Assembly (NCBI GenBank): GCA_027531255.1
Contig: JAPZRU010000032.1
Coordinates: 1 to 58,844 of the forward strand
DNA: 58,844 nt
Reading direction: 5' to 3'
DNA from: Steroidobacteraceae bacterium
GTDB lineage: Bacteria; Pseudomonadota; Gammaproteobacteria; Steroidobacterales; Steroidobacteraceae
The notes beneath the pieces are model-generated. The model did no database searches. It was not told the DNA's origin and saw nothing but the letters and a program-made list of their open reading frames with translations. A program made the translations under genes and the position numbers. This document shows, piece by piece, positions 9,618 through 17,406 of this stretch (the stretch's first letter is position 1; each line of letters opens with the position of its first letter).

Positions 9618-10349
9618 ATGCACGCCTCCACCACGCTCGCCCGCCCGGGCCTCGTCCCCATGCACGCCGACTGGCCATCGATCACGACCGCGTTCCAGCC
9701 GATCGTCGAAGCGAGTACCGGGCGAATCCACGCCTACGAGGCGCTGGTGCGGGGGCGCGACGGCACCGACGCCGGTGCGGTGCTGGCCGCGATCCCCGAG
9801 CCCGACCGCGCGGCCTTCGACCAGCACTGCCGGGACGTCGCCGTGCGGGAGGCCGCGGCGCTGCGCCCCGACGCGCCGCTGGGGTTCAACGTGCGCTACG
9901 TCGACTCGGCCTCGTGCCTCGCGGCCGTGCGGGCCACGCTGGCCCGCGCGCTGCAGGCGGGGCTCGGCTGCGAGCACCTGTCGTTCGAGATCACCGAGGC
10001 GGCGCGCATCGTCGACCCGGCCGCGCTGCACGCCGCGGCGCACCGGCGCGGCGCCGAGTGGCGCCTGCTGCTCGACGACTTCGGCACGGGGCGCTCCGGG
10101 CTCGCGCTGCTCGAGCAGCTGCGCCCCGACGGCGTGAAGCTCGATCGCGTGCTCGTGCACGGCATCGCGGACAGCGCACCGGGCCGCGCCGTCGTCCGTC
10201 GCGTGGTGGAGGTGGCGGGCGCGCTCGGTGTCGAGGTGATCGCGAAGGGCGTCGAGCGGCGGCAGGACCTCGACGCACTGCGGGACCTCGGCATCGCGCT
10301 GTTCCAGGGCTACCTGTTCGCGCCCCCGCAGGTCGGCCGCCTGTCGTAG
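9618..10349 (+). CDS. EAL-domain protein, possibly inactive phosphodiesterase
   Basis: Stand-alone EAL domain (about 243 residues) of the cyclic-di-GMP phosphodiesterase family, without membrane or sensor domains. Seen motifs: YEALVRG, FEITEA, LLLDDFGTG, VKLDR and FQGYLFAPP. The usual AEGVE motif reads AKGVE: a single Glu to Lys change at the position that corresponds, by motif spacing, to a catalytic Glu studied in RocR. It may bind cyclic-di-GMP without hydrolysing it, or act as a protein-interaction domain. ATG 9618 is chosen; ATG 9660 is also possible and neither has a clear ribosome site. Confidence 0.85.
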   Translation: MHASTTLARPGLVPMHADWPSITTAFQPIVEASTGRIHAYEALVRGRDGTDAGAVLAAIPEPDRAAFDQHCRDVAVREAAALRPDAPLGFNVRYVDSASCLAAVRATLARALQAGLGCEHLSFEITEAARIVDPAALHAAAHRRGAEWRLLLDDFGTGRSGLALLEQLRPDGVKLDRVLVHGIADSAPGRAVVRRVVEVAGALGVEVIAKGVERRQDLDALRDLGIALFQGYLFAPPQVGRLS

Positions 10350-10389
10350 CGAACGGCGGTCCGTCCGCTCTTCCCGCCAGGCGGTCGTG

Positions 10390-10602
10390 ATGGCGGAGTA
10401 CCTGCGCTTCGCGCGCACCGCGTTCGTGGCGCTGGCGATCCCGTTCATCGTGCTGGTGGTGGACCACGTCTTCCTGCGCGTGATCGGCGCGGTCGTCAGC
10501 GGCTCGCCGGACTTCACCGCCTACATGGCGACGCTGTCGGGAATCGCGGCGATCGTCGGCATTACGCGCGCGGTGAGGGTGCGGCGGCCCGCGTCCGCCT
10601 GA
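10390..10602 (+). CDS. Small two-helix membrane protein
   Basis: A 70-residue protein with two hydrophobic segments (FVALAIPFIVLVVDHVFL and MATLSGIAAIVGIT) and a basic C-terminus. It follows the EAL gene by 40 bases on the same strand and ends inside a terminator-like hairpin. I do not recognise the family. The codon use and membrane pattern suggest a real gene; the function is unknown. Confidence 0.55.
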   Translation: MAEYLRFARTAFVALAIPFIVLVVDHVFLRVIGAVVSGSPDFTAYMATLSGIAAIVGITRAVRVRRPASA

Positions 10603-10624
10603 AACGGGGACGTTCCCCATTTCA
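10600..10624. terminator. Bidirectional hairpin between convergent genes
   Basis: A 25-base inverted repeat: ten-base arms TGAAACGGGG and CCCCATTTCA with one mismatch around a five-base loop. The outer TGA of each arm is the stop codon of the gene reading into it (plus strand 10600-10602, minus strand 10624-10622). The A/T-rich ends give a short U-tract in both directions, so it can serve as a shared terminator. Confidence 0.6.
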
Positions 10625-11596
10625 GTTGCGGACGAGCGCGGAGACGAGCTCGTGCACCGGCTTCGCGTCGAGCGCCGCCGCGTCGGCGAAGATTGCTGCC
10701 AGGAGCGCGGCCTGTCTCGCCGGGTAGTGCGCGCGCACCGCGGCTGCAAAGCGGGTACGCACGGCTTCGGCACCGGGGCGCGACGAGTCGTCGGCACGGC
10801 GTGCGCTCGGCATGGGCGACCCATGAGCCGCGGGTGCGCAAGCCGGCGGGTGTGTCGCCGGACCCGGCGGCTCTTCGGCCAGCGCGATCAGCGCCAGGCG
10901 CACGCCGCGTGAATCGGCGTCACCGATGGTCCAGCGAGCACGCGGGTGGCCGCCCGACGCGGCGACGTTCAGGCGCGGAGCACCGCCGTCGAGAACCGCG
11001 TGCGAGACGGCGGCCAGCACCTGCGCATGCGTACCGCCGAGCGCCGCAGCGACGGCAGCCGCGGTCGCGACACGCGCACGCGATGCACGGCACGGCCGAA
11101 AGCCCTGCGGCACGCTCTCCTGTCCGAGCATCCGTTGGAGCTCCTGCGCCGTCAGCAGCGTAGCGAGCAGGTCGTGCACCGTCGGCGACTCGTCGCCCGT
11201 CGCGAGGCGCGTGCGCGACCACCAGTCCACCGTGGCGAGGAGCCCGCCGAGGCAGTCGGCGGGCCGGTCGTTCTCCGCCGCAACGTCCGGCACGGCCGGC
11301 GCGTGCCAGTCGATCAGCGTGCCGAGGTCGAACGCGGCCTTCACCGGGTCGAGCTCGTAGCTGGTGCCGGGCACTCGCGCGCCGCCGATCATCGTCGCGC
11401 CGGGCACCACCGGGCCGATCAGCTTCGTGCAGGCGGGGTCCCGCAGCGCCTCCAGTGCGCCGGCGAGGGCGTCCACCAGGCACTCGCGCGCCGCGTCGTA
11501 GGCAACGGAGTCTTCGGGCCGGTACTCGCGGGCGCAGGCGACGATCTCGCGCCGCAGCGGATCGGAAGCGAGAGACTCGGCGGGTTCGTGCAGCAT
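10622..11596 (-). CDS. MmgE/PrpD-family protein, internally shortened (probably non-functional)
   Basis: Resembles 2-methylcitrate dehydratase PrpD over its first 250 residues: AYDAARECLVDALAGALEAL, IGPVVPGATMIGGARVPGTS, YELDPVKAAFDLGTLIDW, and SRGVRLALIALAEE. After that comes a Pro/Ala/Ser-rich linker, and only the last 40 residues (YPARQAALLAAIFADAAALD) match the PrpD C-terminus. About 150 residues of the usual 480 or so are missing although the frame stays open. The segment after IDW, which in PrpD carries conserved active-site sequence, is also divergent. It is last in acnD-prpF-prpD, where AcnD plus PrpF make PrpD dispensable. A small palindrome (10856-10869) lies at the join. Confidence 0.7.
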   Translation of the reverse strand: MLHEPAESLASDPLRREIVACAREYRPEDSVAYDAARECLVDALAGALEALRDPACTKLIGPVVPGATMIGGARVPGTSYELDPVKAAFDLGTLIDWHAPAVPDVAAENDRPADCLGGLLATVDWWSRTRLATGDESPTVHDLLATLLTAQELQRMLGQESVPQGFRPCRASRARVATAAAVAAALGGTHAQVLAAVSHAVLDGGAPRLNVAASGGHPRARWTIGDADSRGVRLALIALAEEPPGPATHPPACAPAAHGSPMPSARRADDSSRPGAEAVRTRFAAAVRAHYPARQAALLAAIFADAAALDAKPVHELVSALVRN

Positions 11597-11644
11597 GGCT
11601 CCGCTCGCTGCGCGCACGGGGCGACCGCGCGCGCTGCGCGCCCG

Positions 11645-12838
11645 TCAGAACGCGTCGCCCGGCACCCGCACCCAGCCTTCCATCAGCACGCGCGCGCTGC
11701 GGCTCATGATCGCCTTCGTGACGGTCCACTCGCCGTTCACGCGCTTCGCCTCCGCACCGACGCGCAGCGTGCCGGACGGGTGGCCGAAGCGCACCGCGGT
11801 GCGCTCGCCGCCGCCGGCCGCCAGGTTCACGAGCGTGCCGGGAATCGCGGCAGCCGTGCCGATCGCCACCGCGGCCGTGCCCATCATCGCGTGGTGCAGC
11901 TTGCCCATCGACAGGGCACGCACGCAGAGGTCCACGTCCGCCGCGGCGACGTGCTTGCCGCTCGACGCGACGTAGTCGCGCGCTCGCGCGACGAACGCGA
12001 CCTTCGGCGTGTGCTGCCGCTTCGCCGCTTCCTCGACCGACCGGATCAGCCCCATCCGGATCGCACCGTGCGCGCGGATCGTCTCGAAGCGCGCGAGCGC
12101 GCTCGCATCGCCGTTGATCGCGTCCTGCAGCTCGGTACCGGTGTAGCCGATCTCGTCCGCGTTCAGGAACACGGTCGGGATGCCGGCGTTGATGAGCGTC
12201 GCCCTGAAGGTGCCGACGCCCGGCACCTCGAGGTCGTCGACGAGGTGGCCGGTCGGGAACATCGAGCCGCCCCCGTCGCCGTCGCCCTCGTCCGCCGGAT
12301 CGACGAACTCGAGCTGCACCTCGGCGGCCGGGAACGTCACGCCGTCGAGCTCGAAGTCGCCGGTCTCCTGCACCTGCCCGTCCACGATCGGCACGTGCGC
12401 GACGATCGTCTTGCGGATGTTGGTCTGCCAGATGCGCACGGTCGCCAGGCCGTCGCGCGGCACGCGCGCGGGGTCGACGAGGCCCTGCGCGATCGCGAAG
12501 GGCCCGACCGCGGCCGAGAGGTTGCCGCAGTTGCCGCTCCAGTCCACGAAGGCCTTGTCGATCGAGACCTGGCCGAAGGTGTAGTCCACGTCGTGGCCCG
12601 GCTGTCCGCTTCGGCCGACGATCACCGTCTTGCTGGTGCTCGACGTCGCGCCGCCCATGCCGTCGATCTGCTTGCCGTAGGGATCGGGGCTGCCGATCAC
12701 GCGCAGCAGCAGCGCGTCGCGCACCGGACCGTGCGTGCGCGCGCGCTCCGGCAGGTCCTGCAGGCGGAAGAACACGCCCTTGCTGGTGCCGCCGCGCATG
12801 TAGGTGGCGGGGATGCGAATCTGCGGTGCGTGGGGCAT
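11645..12838 (-). CDS. prpF: 2-methylaconitate isomerase PrpF
   Basis: Isomerises the 2-methyl-trans-aconitate made by AcnD to the cis form used to finish 2-methylisocitrate synthesis in propionate catabolism. The 397-residue protein matches the family throughout: ATYMRGGTSKGVFF at the N-terminus, DGMGGATSSTSKT, the conserved Cys in VDWSGNCGNLSAAVG, and MGKLHHAMMGTAAVA. PrpF has a diaminopimelate-epimerase fold. The start is at 12838, one base after the acnD stop, so the two are co-translated. Confidence 0.95.
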   Translation of the reverse strand: MPHAPQIRIPATYMRGGTSKGVFFRLQDLPERARTHGPVRDALLLRVIGSPDPYGKQIDGMGGATSSTSKTVIVGRSGQPGHDVDYTFGQVSIDKAFVDWSGNCGNLSAAVGPFAIAQGLVDPARVPRDGLATVRIWQTNIRKTIVAHVPIVDGQVQETGDFELDGVTFPAAEVQLEFVDPADEGDGDGGGSMFPTGHLVDDLEVPGVGTFRATLINAGIPTVFLNADEIGYTGTELQDAINGDASALARFETIRAHGAIRMGLIRSVEEAAKRQHTPKVAFVARARDYVASSGKHVAAADVDLCVRALSMGKLHHAMMGTAAVAIGTAAAIPGTLVNLAAGGGERTAVRFGHPSGTLRVGAEAKRVNGEWTVTKAIMSRSARVLMEGWVRVPGDAF

Positions 12839-12839
12839 C

Positions 12840-15443
12840 TCAGGCCGCCCGCGGCGAGGTCGAGGACTCGAGGAAGTCCTTCGCGAAGCGCTGCAGCACG
12901 CCGCCCGCCTCGTAGATGGACACTTCCTCCGCCGTGTCGAGCCGGCAGGTGACGGGCACCTCGACGCGCTCGCCGTTCCTGCGGTGGATCACGAGCGTCA
13001 GGTCCGCGCGCGGCGTGCGCGCGCCCACGACGTCGAAGGTTTCCGTGCCGTCGATGCCGAGCGTCCTGCGGTTCGTGCCCGGCTTGAACTCGAGCGGCAG
13101 CACGCCCATGCCGATCAGGTTCGTGCGGTGGATGCGCTCGAAGCCTTCCGCGACGATCGCCTCCACGCCCGCGAGCCGCACGCCCTTCGCGGCCCAGTCG
13201 CGGGACGAGCCCTGCCCGTAGTCCGCGCCCGCGATCACGATCAGCGGCTGCCTGCGGTTCATGTAGGTCTCGATCGCCTCCCACATGCGCATCACCTTGC
13301 CGTCCGGCTCGACGCGCGCCAGCGAGCCCTTCTTCGGCTTGCCGTCGACCACCGCCATCTCGTTCGAGAGCGTCGGGTTCGCGAAGGTCGCGCGCTGCGC
13401 GGTGAGGTGGTCGCCGCGGTGGGTCGCGTAGGAATTGAAGTCCTCTTCCGGCAGGCCCATCTTCGCGAGGTATTCGCCCGCCGCGCTGTCCGCGAGGATG
13501 GCGTTCGACGGCGAGAGGTGGTCGGTCGTGATGTTGTCGCCGAGCACCGCGAGCGGCCGCATGCCCTTCAGCGTGCGCTCGCCGGCCAGCGCGCCCTCCC
13601 AGTACGGCGGGCGGCGGATGTACGTGCTCTGCGGCCGCCAGTCGTACAGCGGCTTCACCTTCTCGCCGGTGTCGACGGCTGCGCGGAACATCGGCTCGTA
13701 GACCTTCCGGAACATCTCCGGCTTGACGGCCTGCTTCACCAGCGCGTCGATCTCGGCGTCGGCCGGCCAGAGATCCCTGAGCGTGATCGGCTTGCCGGCA
13801 GCGTCCGTGCCGAACGCGTCCTTCTCGATGTCGAAGCGCACCGTGCCGGCGATCGCATAGGCGACCACCAGCGGCGGCGAGGCCAGGAAGGCCTGCTTCG
13901 CGTACGGGTGGATGCGGCCGTCGAAGTTGCGGTTGCCCGAGAGCACGGCGGTCGCGTAGAGGTCGCGCTCGACGATCTCCCGCTGGATCGCGGGATCCAG
14001 CGCGCCGGACATGCCGTTGCAGGTGGTGCACGCGAACGCGACGATGCCGAAGCCGAGCTTCTCGAGCTCCGGCAGCAGTCCCGCTTCCTCCAGGTACAGC
14101 TGCACCGCCTTCGAGCCCGGCGCGAGCGAGGTCTTCACCCACGGCTTGCGGACGAGACCGGCCCGGTTCGCGTTGCGCGCGAGCAGGCCCGCGGCGATCA
14201 CGTTGCGCGGGTTCGAGGTGTTCGTGCAGCTCGTGATCGCGGCGATGATCACCGCGCCGTCGGGCATCTGCCCCGGCGTCTCCTCCCACTGCGCCGCGAT
14301 GCCCTTCGCCGCGAGGTCGGTCGTGGACACGCGCGCGTGCGGGTTCGACGGGCCCGCCATCGTGCGCACGACGCTCGAGAGATCGAACGTGAGCGTGCGC
14401 TCGTACTCGGCGGTCGCGAGCGCGTCGGCCCACAGGCCCGCCGTCTTCGCGTAGGTCTCGACCAGCTTCACCTGCTGCTCGTCGCGGCCGGTGAGGCGCA
14501 GGTAGTCGAGCGTCTGGCCGTCGATGAAGAACATCGCGGCGGTCGCGCCGTACTCCGGCGCCATGTTCGAGATCGTCGCGCGGTCGCCGAGCGTCAGCGC
14601 GGCCGCACCCGGGCCCCGGAACTCGAGGTAGGCGCCGACCACCTTCTGCTTCCGCAGGAACTCGGTCAGCGACAGCACGACGTCGGTCGCGGTGATGCCC
14701 GGCTGCGGCCGGCCGGTGAGCTCGACGCCGACGATCTCCGGCAGGCGCATCCACGAGGCGCGGCCGAGCATCACGTTCTCGGCCTCGAGGCCGCCGACGC
14801 CGACCGCGATCACGCCGAGCGCGTCCACGTGCGGCGTGTGCGAGTCGGTGCCGACGCAGGTGTCGGGGAACGCGACGCCGTCCTGCACGTAGATCACCGG
14901 CGACATCTTCTCCAGGTTGATCTGGTGCATGATCCCGTTGCCCGGCGGGATCACGTCGACGTTGCGGAACGCCTTCTTCGTCCAGTCGATGAAGTGGAAG
15001 CGGTCCTCGTTGCGGCGGTCCTCGATCGCGCGGTTCTTCGCGAACGCGTCCGGGTCGTAGCCGCCGCACTCCACCGCGAGCGAGTGGTCGACGATCAGCT
15101 GCACCGGCACCACCGGGTTCACCTTGGCGGGATCGCCACCCTGGGTAGCGATCGCGTCGCGCAGCCCGGCGAGGTCGACGAGCGCGGTCTGGCCGAGGAT
15201 GTCGTGGCAGACCACGCGCGCCGGGAACCACGGGAAGTCGCGCTCGCGCCGGCGGAACACGAGCTGCTCCAGGCACTCGCGGACGATCGCCGGGTCTGCC
15301 TTCCGCACGATGTTCTCGGCGTGCACGCGCGCGGTGTACGGCAGCCGGTCGTACGCCCCGGGCTGGATGGCGTCCACGGCGGCGCGCGCGTCGTAGTAGT
15401 GGAGGTCGGTGGCGGGCAGGGGCTTGCGGTACTGGGTGTTCAT
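12840..15443 (-). CDS. acnD: Fe/S-dependent 2-methylcitrate dehydratase AcnD
   Basis: Aconitase-family enzyme that dehydrates 2-methylcitrate (to methylaconitate) in the methylcitrate cycle, working with PrpF. Length 867 is normal. The three cluster Cys are in AAITSCTNTSNPRN and FACTTCNGMSG; GTDSHTPHVDALG and QLIVDHSLAVE are aconitase signatures, and the C-terminal swivel domain has GSSRDWAAKG and GFERIHRTNLIGMGVLP. I call AcnD rather than AcnA because prpF is immediately downstream. Minus-strand TACAAT at 15481-15476 is a likely -10. Confidence 0.93.
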   Translation of the reverse strand: MNTQYRKPLPATDLHYYDARAAVDAIQPGAYDRLPYTARVHAENIVRKADPAIVRECLEQLVFRRRERDFPWFPARVVCHDILGQTALVDLAGLRDAIATQGGDPAKVNPVVPVQLIVDHSLAVECGGYDPDAFAKNRAIEDRRNEDRFHFIDWTKKAFRNVDVIPPGNGIMHQINLEKMSPVIYVQDGVAFPDTCVGTDSHTPHVDALGVIAVGVGGLEAENVMLGRASWMRLPEIVGVELTGRPQPGITATDVVLSLTEFLRKQKVVGAYLEFRGPGAAALTLGDRATISNMAPEYGATAAMFFIDGQTLDYLRLTGRDEQQVKLVETYAKTAGLWADALATAEYERTLTFDLSSVVRTMAGPSNPHARVSTTDLAAKGIAAQWEETPGQMPDGAVIIAAITSCTNTSNPRNVIAAGLLARNANRAGLVRKPWVKTSLAPGSKAVQLYLEEAGLLPELEKLGFGIVAFACTTCNGMSGALDPAIQREIVERDLYATAVLSGNRNFDGRIHPYAKQAFLASPPLVVAYAIAGTVRFDIEKDAFGTDAAGKPITLRDLWPADAEIDALVKQAVKPEMFRKVYEPMFRAAVDTGEKVKPLYDWRPQSTYIRRPPYWEGALAGERTLKGMRPLAVLGDNITTDHLSPSNAILADSAAGEYLAKMGLPEEDFNSYATHRGDHLTAQRATFANPTLSNEMAVVDGKPKKGSLARVEPDGKVMRMWEAIETYMNRRQPLIVIAGADYGQGSSRDWAAKGVRLAGVEAIVAEGFERIHRTNLIGMGVLPLEFKPGTNRRTLGIDGTETFDVVGARTPRADLTLVIHRRNGERVEVPVTCRLDTAEEVSIYEAGGVLQRFAKDFLESSTSPRAA

Positions 15444-15475
15444 GGCGCGGCCGGGGCCAGTCGGGAAGGCTGCGG

Positions 15476-15481
15476 ATTGTA
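15476..15481 (-). promoter_or_regulatory. Candidate -10 of the acnD-prpF-prpD operon
   Basis: Minus-strand TACAAT preceded by GCCGC, about 32 bases before the acnD ATG. The same pattern GCTACAAT is found before prpB (30482-30477). No consensus -35 is seen, so activation by a regulator is possible. Confidence 0.4.
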
Positions 15482-15736
15482 GCGGCCCGGGGGCGGCGCG
15501 TCCGCCGGCCCGGGCGCGGCAGGCCGGTCACCGGTCGGCCGGGCGGGACGCGGCGCGCCGGACTTCGCCCGCCGAAGTGCCGTCGGCCGACGGGCGGCCC
15601 CGTCGCCCGCACGACCAGACGAGCGTTTGGTCGGACCGCGGTCTCGCGCAGTCCATCTTGCGCCGCAGGATGGAGGGTGCGACGCATGCACCGCTATGCT
15701 CGCGCTCCCGCCCACGCCGACCGACCGGAGACCGCC

Positions 15737-17224
15737 ATGGCCGCCGTCCAGATTCCCGCCCCGCACTCGATCGCGTTCCTGAACCGCCGCCACCGGCTCT
15801 GGATCGACGGGGAGTGGCGCGACCCGCGCGGCGGTTTCCAGGACGTGTACGACCCCGCCTCCGGCACCGTGATCGCGCAGTGCCCGCTCGCCAGCGCCGA
15901 AGACGTGGACGACGCGGTGCGCGCCGCGCGGCGCACCTTCGACGCGCGCGTCTGGCGCGGCATGCCGGCGCAGGAACGCGCTCGGATCCTCTGGAAGCTC
16001 GCCGACCTGATCGAGGCGAACGCCGAGGAGTTCGCGAAGATCGAGGTGCTGAACAACGGCATGCCGATCGCGTTCGCGCGCTGGATGATGGGCAGCTGCT
16101 CGCACTGGCTGCGCCACTTCGCGGGGCTCACGCAGCAGATCTTCGGCCGGAACGCGTCCGCGGCGATGTCGGGCGGCGGGATGCAGGTGCACGCGTACAC
16201 CGCGCACGAGCCGGTCGGCGTCGCCGGCCTGATCATCCCGTGGAACGGCCCGGCGGGCACCTTCATCATCAAGGTCGCGCCGGCGCTCGCGGCGGGCTGC
16301 AGCGTCGTCGTGAAGCCCTCGGAGCTCACGCCGATCACCGCGCTGTGGATCGCCGAGCTCGCGGCCGAGGCGGGCGTGCCGCCCGGCGTGCTGAACGTGC
16401 TGCCGGGTCTCGGCAGCGTCGCGGGCCAGGCGCTCGTCGATCACCTCGACGTCGACAAGATCTCGTTCACGGGTTCGACCGCGGTCGGCAAGCACATCGT
16501 GAAGAGCGCGGCGTCGAACCTGAAGCGCGTGACGCTCGAGCTCGGCGGCAAGTCGCCCTGCATCGTGTTCGACGACGCCGACATGGACGTCGCGATCCCG
16601 GGCGCCGGCATGGCGATCTTCGCGAACTCCGGCCAGGTCTGCTTCGCGGGCTCGCGCCTGTTCGTGCAGAAGAAGTCCTACGACAGGGTGGTCGAGGGGC
16701 TCGCGAAGTTCGCCTCGTCGCTCAAGGTCGGCAGCGGCTTCGACCCGGAGACGATGGTCGGCCCGCTGATCTCGGAGAAGCAGCGCGAGCGCGTGACGAG
16801 CTACATCGAGAGCGGCCGCAGGGACGGCGCGGAGATCGTGACCGGCGGCGGCGCGGCGCCCGGCCAGGGCTTCTTCGTGCAGCCGACGATCTTCGCGAAC
16901 ACCCGGGCCGACCTGAAGATCGTCAAGGAGGAGATCTTCGGGCCGGTGCTCGTCGCGACGCCGTGGGAGGATCTCGACGACCTGATCCGTCTCGCGAACG
17001 ACACGCGCTACGGGCTCGGCGCCGGCGTGTTCACGACGAATCTCTCCACCGCGCACCGGGTCGCGGACCGGCTGCAGGCGGGCAACGTGTGGGTCAACAC
17101 CTACGGGCTGATGCACCCGTCGATGCCGTTCGGCGGCTACAAGGAGTCCGGGTGGGGCCGCGAGATGAGCACCGAGGGGCTCGAGGCCTACCTCGAGAAG
17201 AAGTCGGTGTTCATGGCGCTCTGA
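15737..17224 (+). CDS. NAD(P)-dependent aldehyde dehydrogenase
   Basis: Aldehyde dehydrogenase superfamily enzyme of 495 residues, oxidising an unknown aldehyde to the acid. Seen features: IIPWNGPAGTF (active-site Asn), ISFTGSTAVGKHIV (cofactor site), LELGGKSPCIVF (general-base Glu), SGQVCFAGSRLF (nucleophilic Cys), EEIFGPVL and MPFGGYKESGWGRE. ATG 15737 has CGGAG upstream. It is the first plus-strand gene of the block that includes the LuxR regulator and the hydantoinase cluster, which suggests it acts on a product of that pathway (inference). Confidence 0.92.
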   Translation: MAAVQIPAPHSIAFLNRRHRLWIDGEWRDPRGGFQDVYDPASGTVIAQCPLASAEDVDDAVRAARRTFDARVWRGMPAQERARILWKLADLIEANAEEFAKIEVLNNGMPIAFARWMMGSCSHWLRHFAGLTQQIFGRNASAAMSGGGMQVHAYTAHEPVGVAGLIIPWNGPAGTFIIKVAPALAAGCSVVVKPSELTPITALWIAELAAEAGVPPGVLNVLPGLGSVAGQALVDHLDVDKISFTGSTAVGKHIVKSAASNLKRVTLELGGKSPCIVFDDADMDVAIPGAGMAIFANSGQVCFAGSRLFVQKKSYDRVVEGLAKFASSLKVGSGFDPETMVGPLISEKQRERVTSYIESGRRDGAEIVTGGGAAPGQGFFVQPTIFANTRADLKIVKEEIFGPVLVATPWEDLDDLIRLANDTRYGLGAGVFTTNLSTAHRVADRLQAGNVWVNTYGLMHPSMPFGGYKESGWGREMSTEGLEAYLEKKSVFMAL

Positions 17225-17383
17225 CCCCACGCGGGGTCGAGCGACCCGCAGCCGGCGCGGCGCCGAGGAGCGCGGGGGCGAGCGTCGGGACCCCGGCGGG
17301 TGGCGCGGTATGCGAGCGAGGGCCTCCGGGCAGGTGCGTCGCCGGGCGCGACGGCGCCCGTGCACGGGCCGGCGGTTCGTCTC

Positions 17384-17392
17384 TGCTATCTT
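17384..17392 (+). promoter_or_regulatory. Candidate extended -10 of the LuxR-type regulator gene
   Basis: TGCTATCTT lies 14 bases before the ATG at 17407 and fits an extended -10. No -35 is apparent. Transcription would begin about eight bases before the start codon. Confidence 0.35.
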
Positions 17393-17406
17393 CGGGTGAC
17401 ACACCC

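Noticed and set aside
15409-17406. N-terminal extension of the LuxR-type regulator across the aldehyde dehydrogenase
   Set aside because: It is an out-of-frame shadow of the dehydrogenase; ATG 17407 begins right before the NTPase domain.
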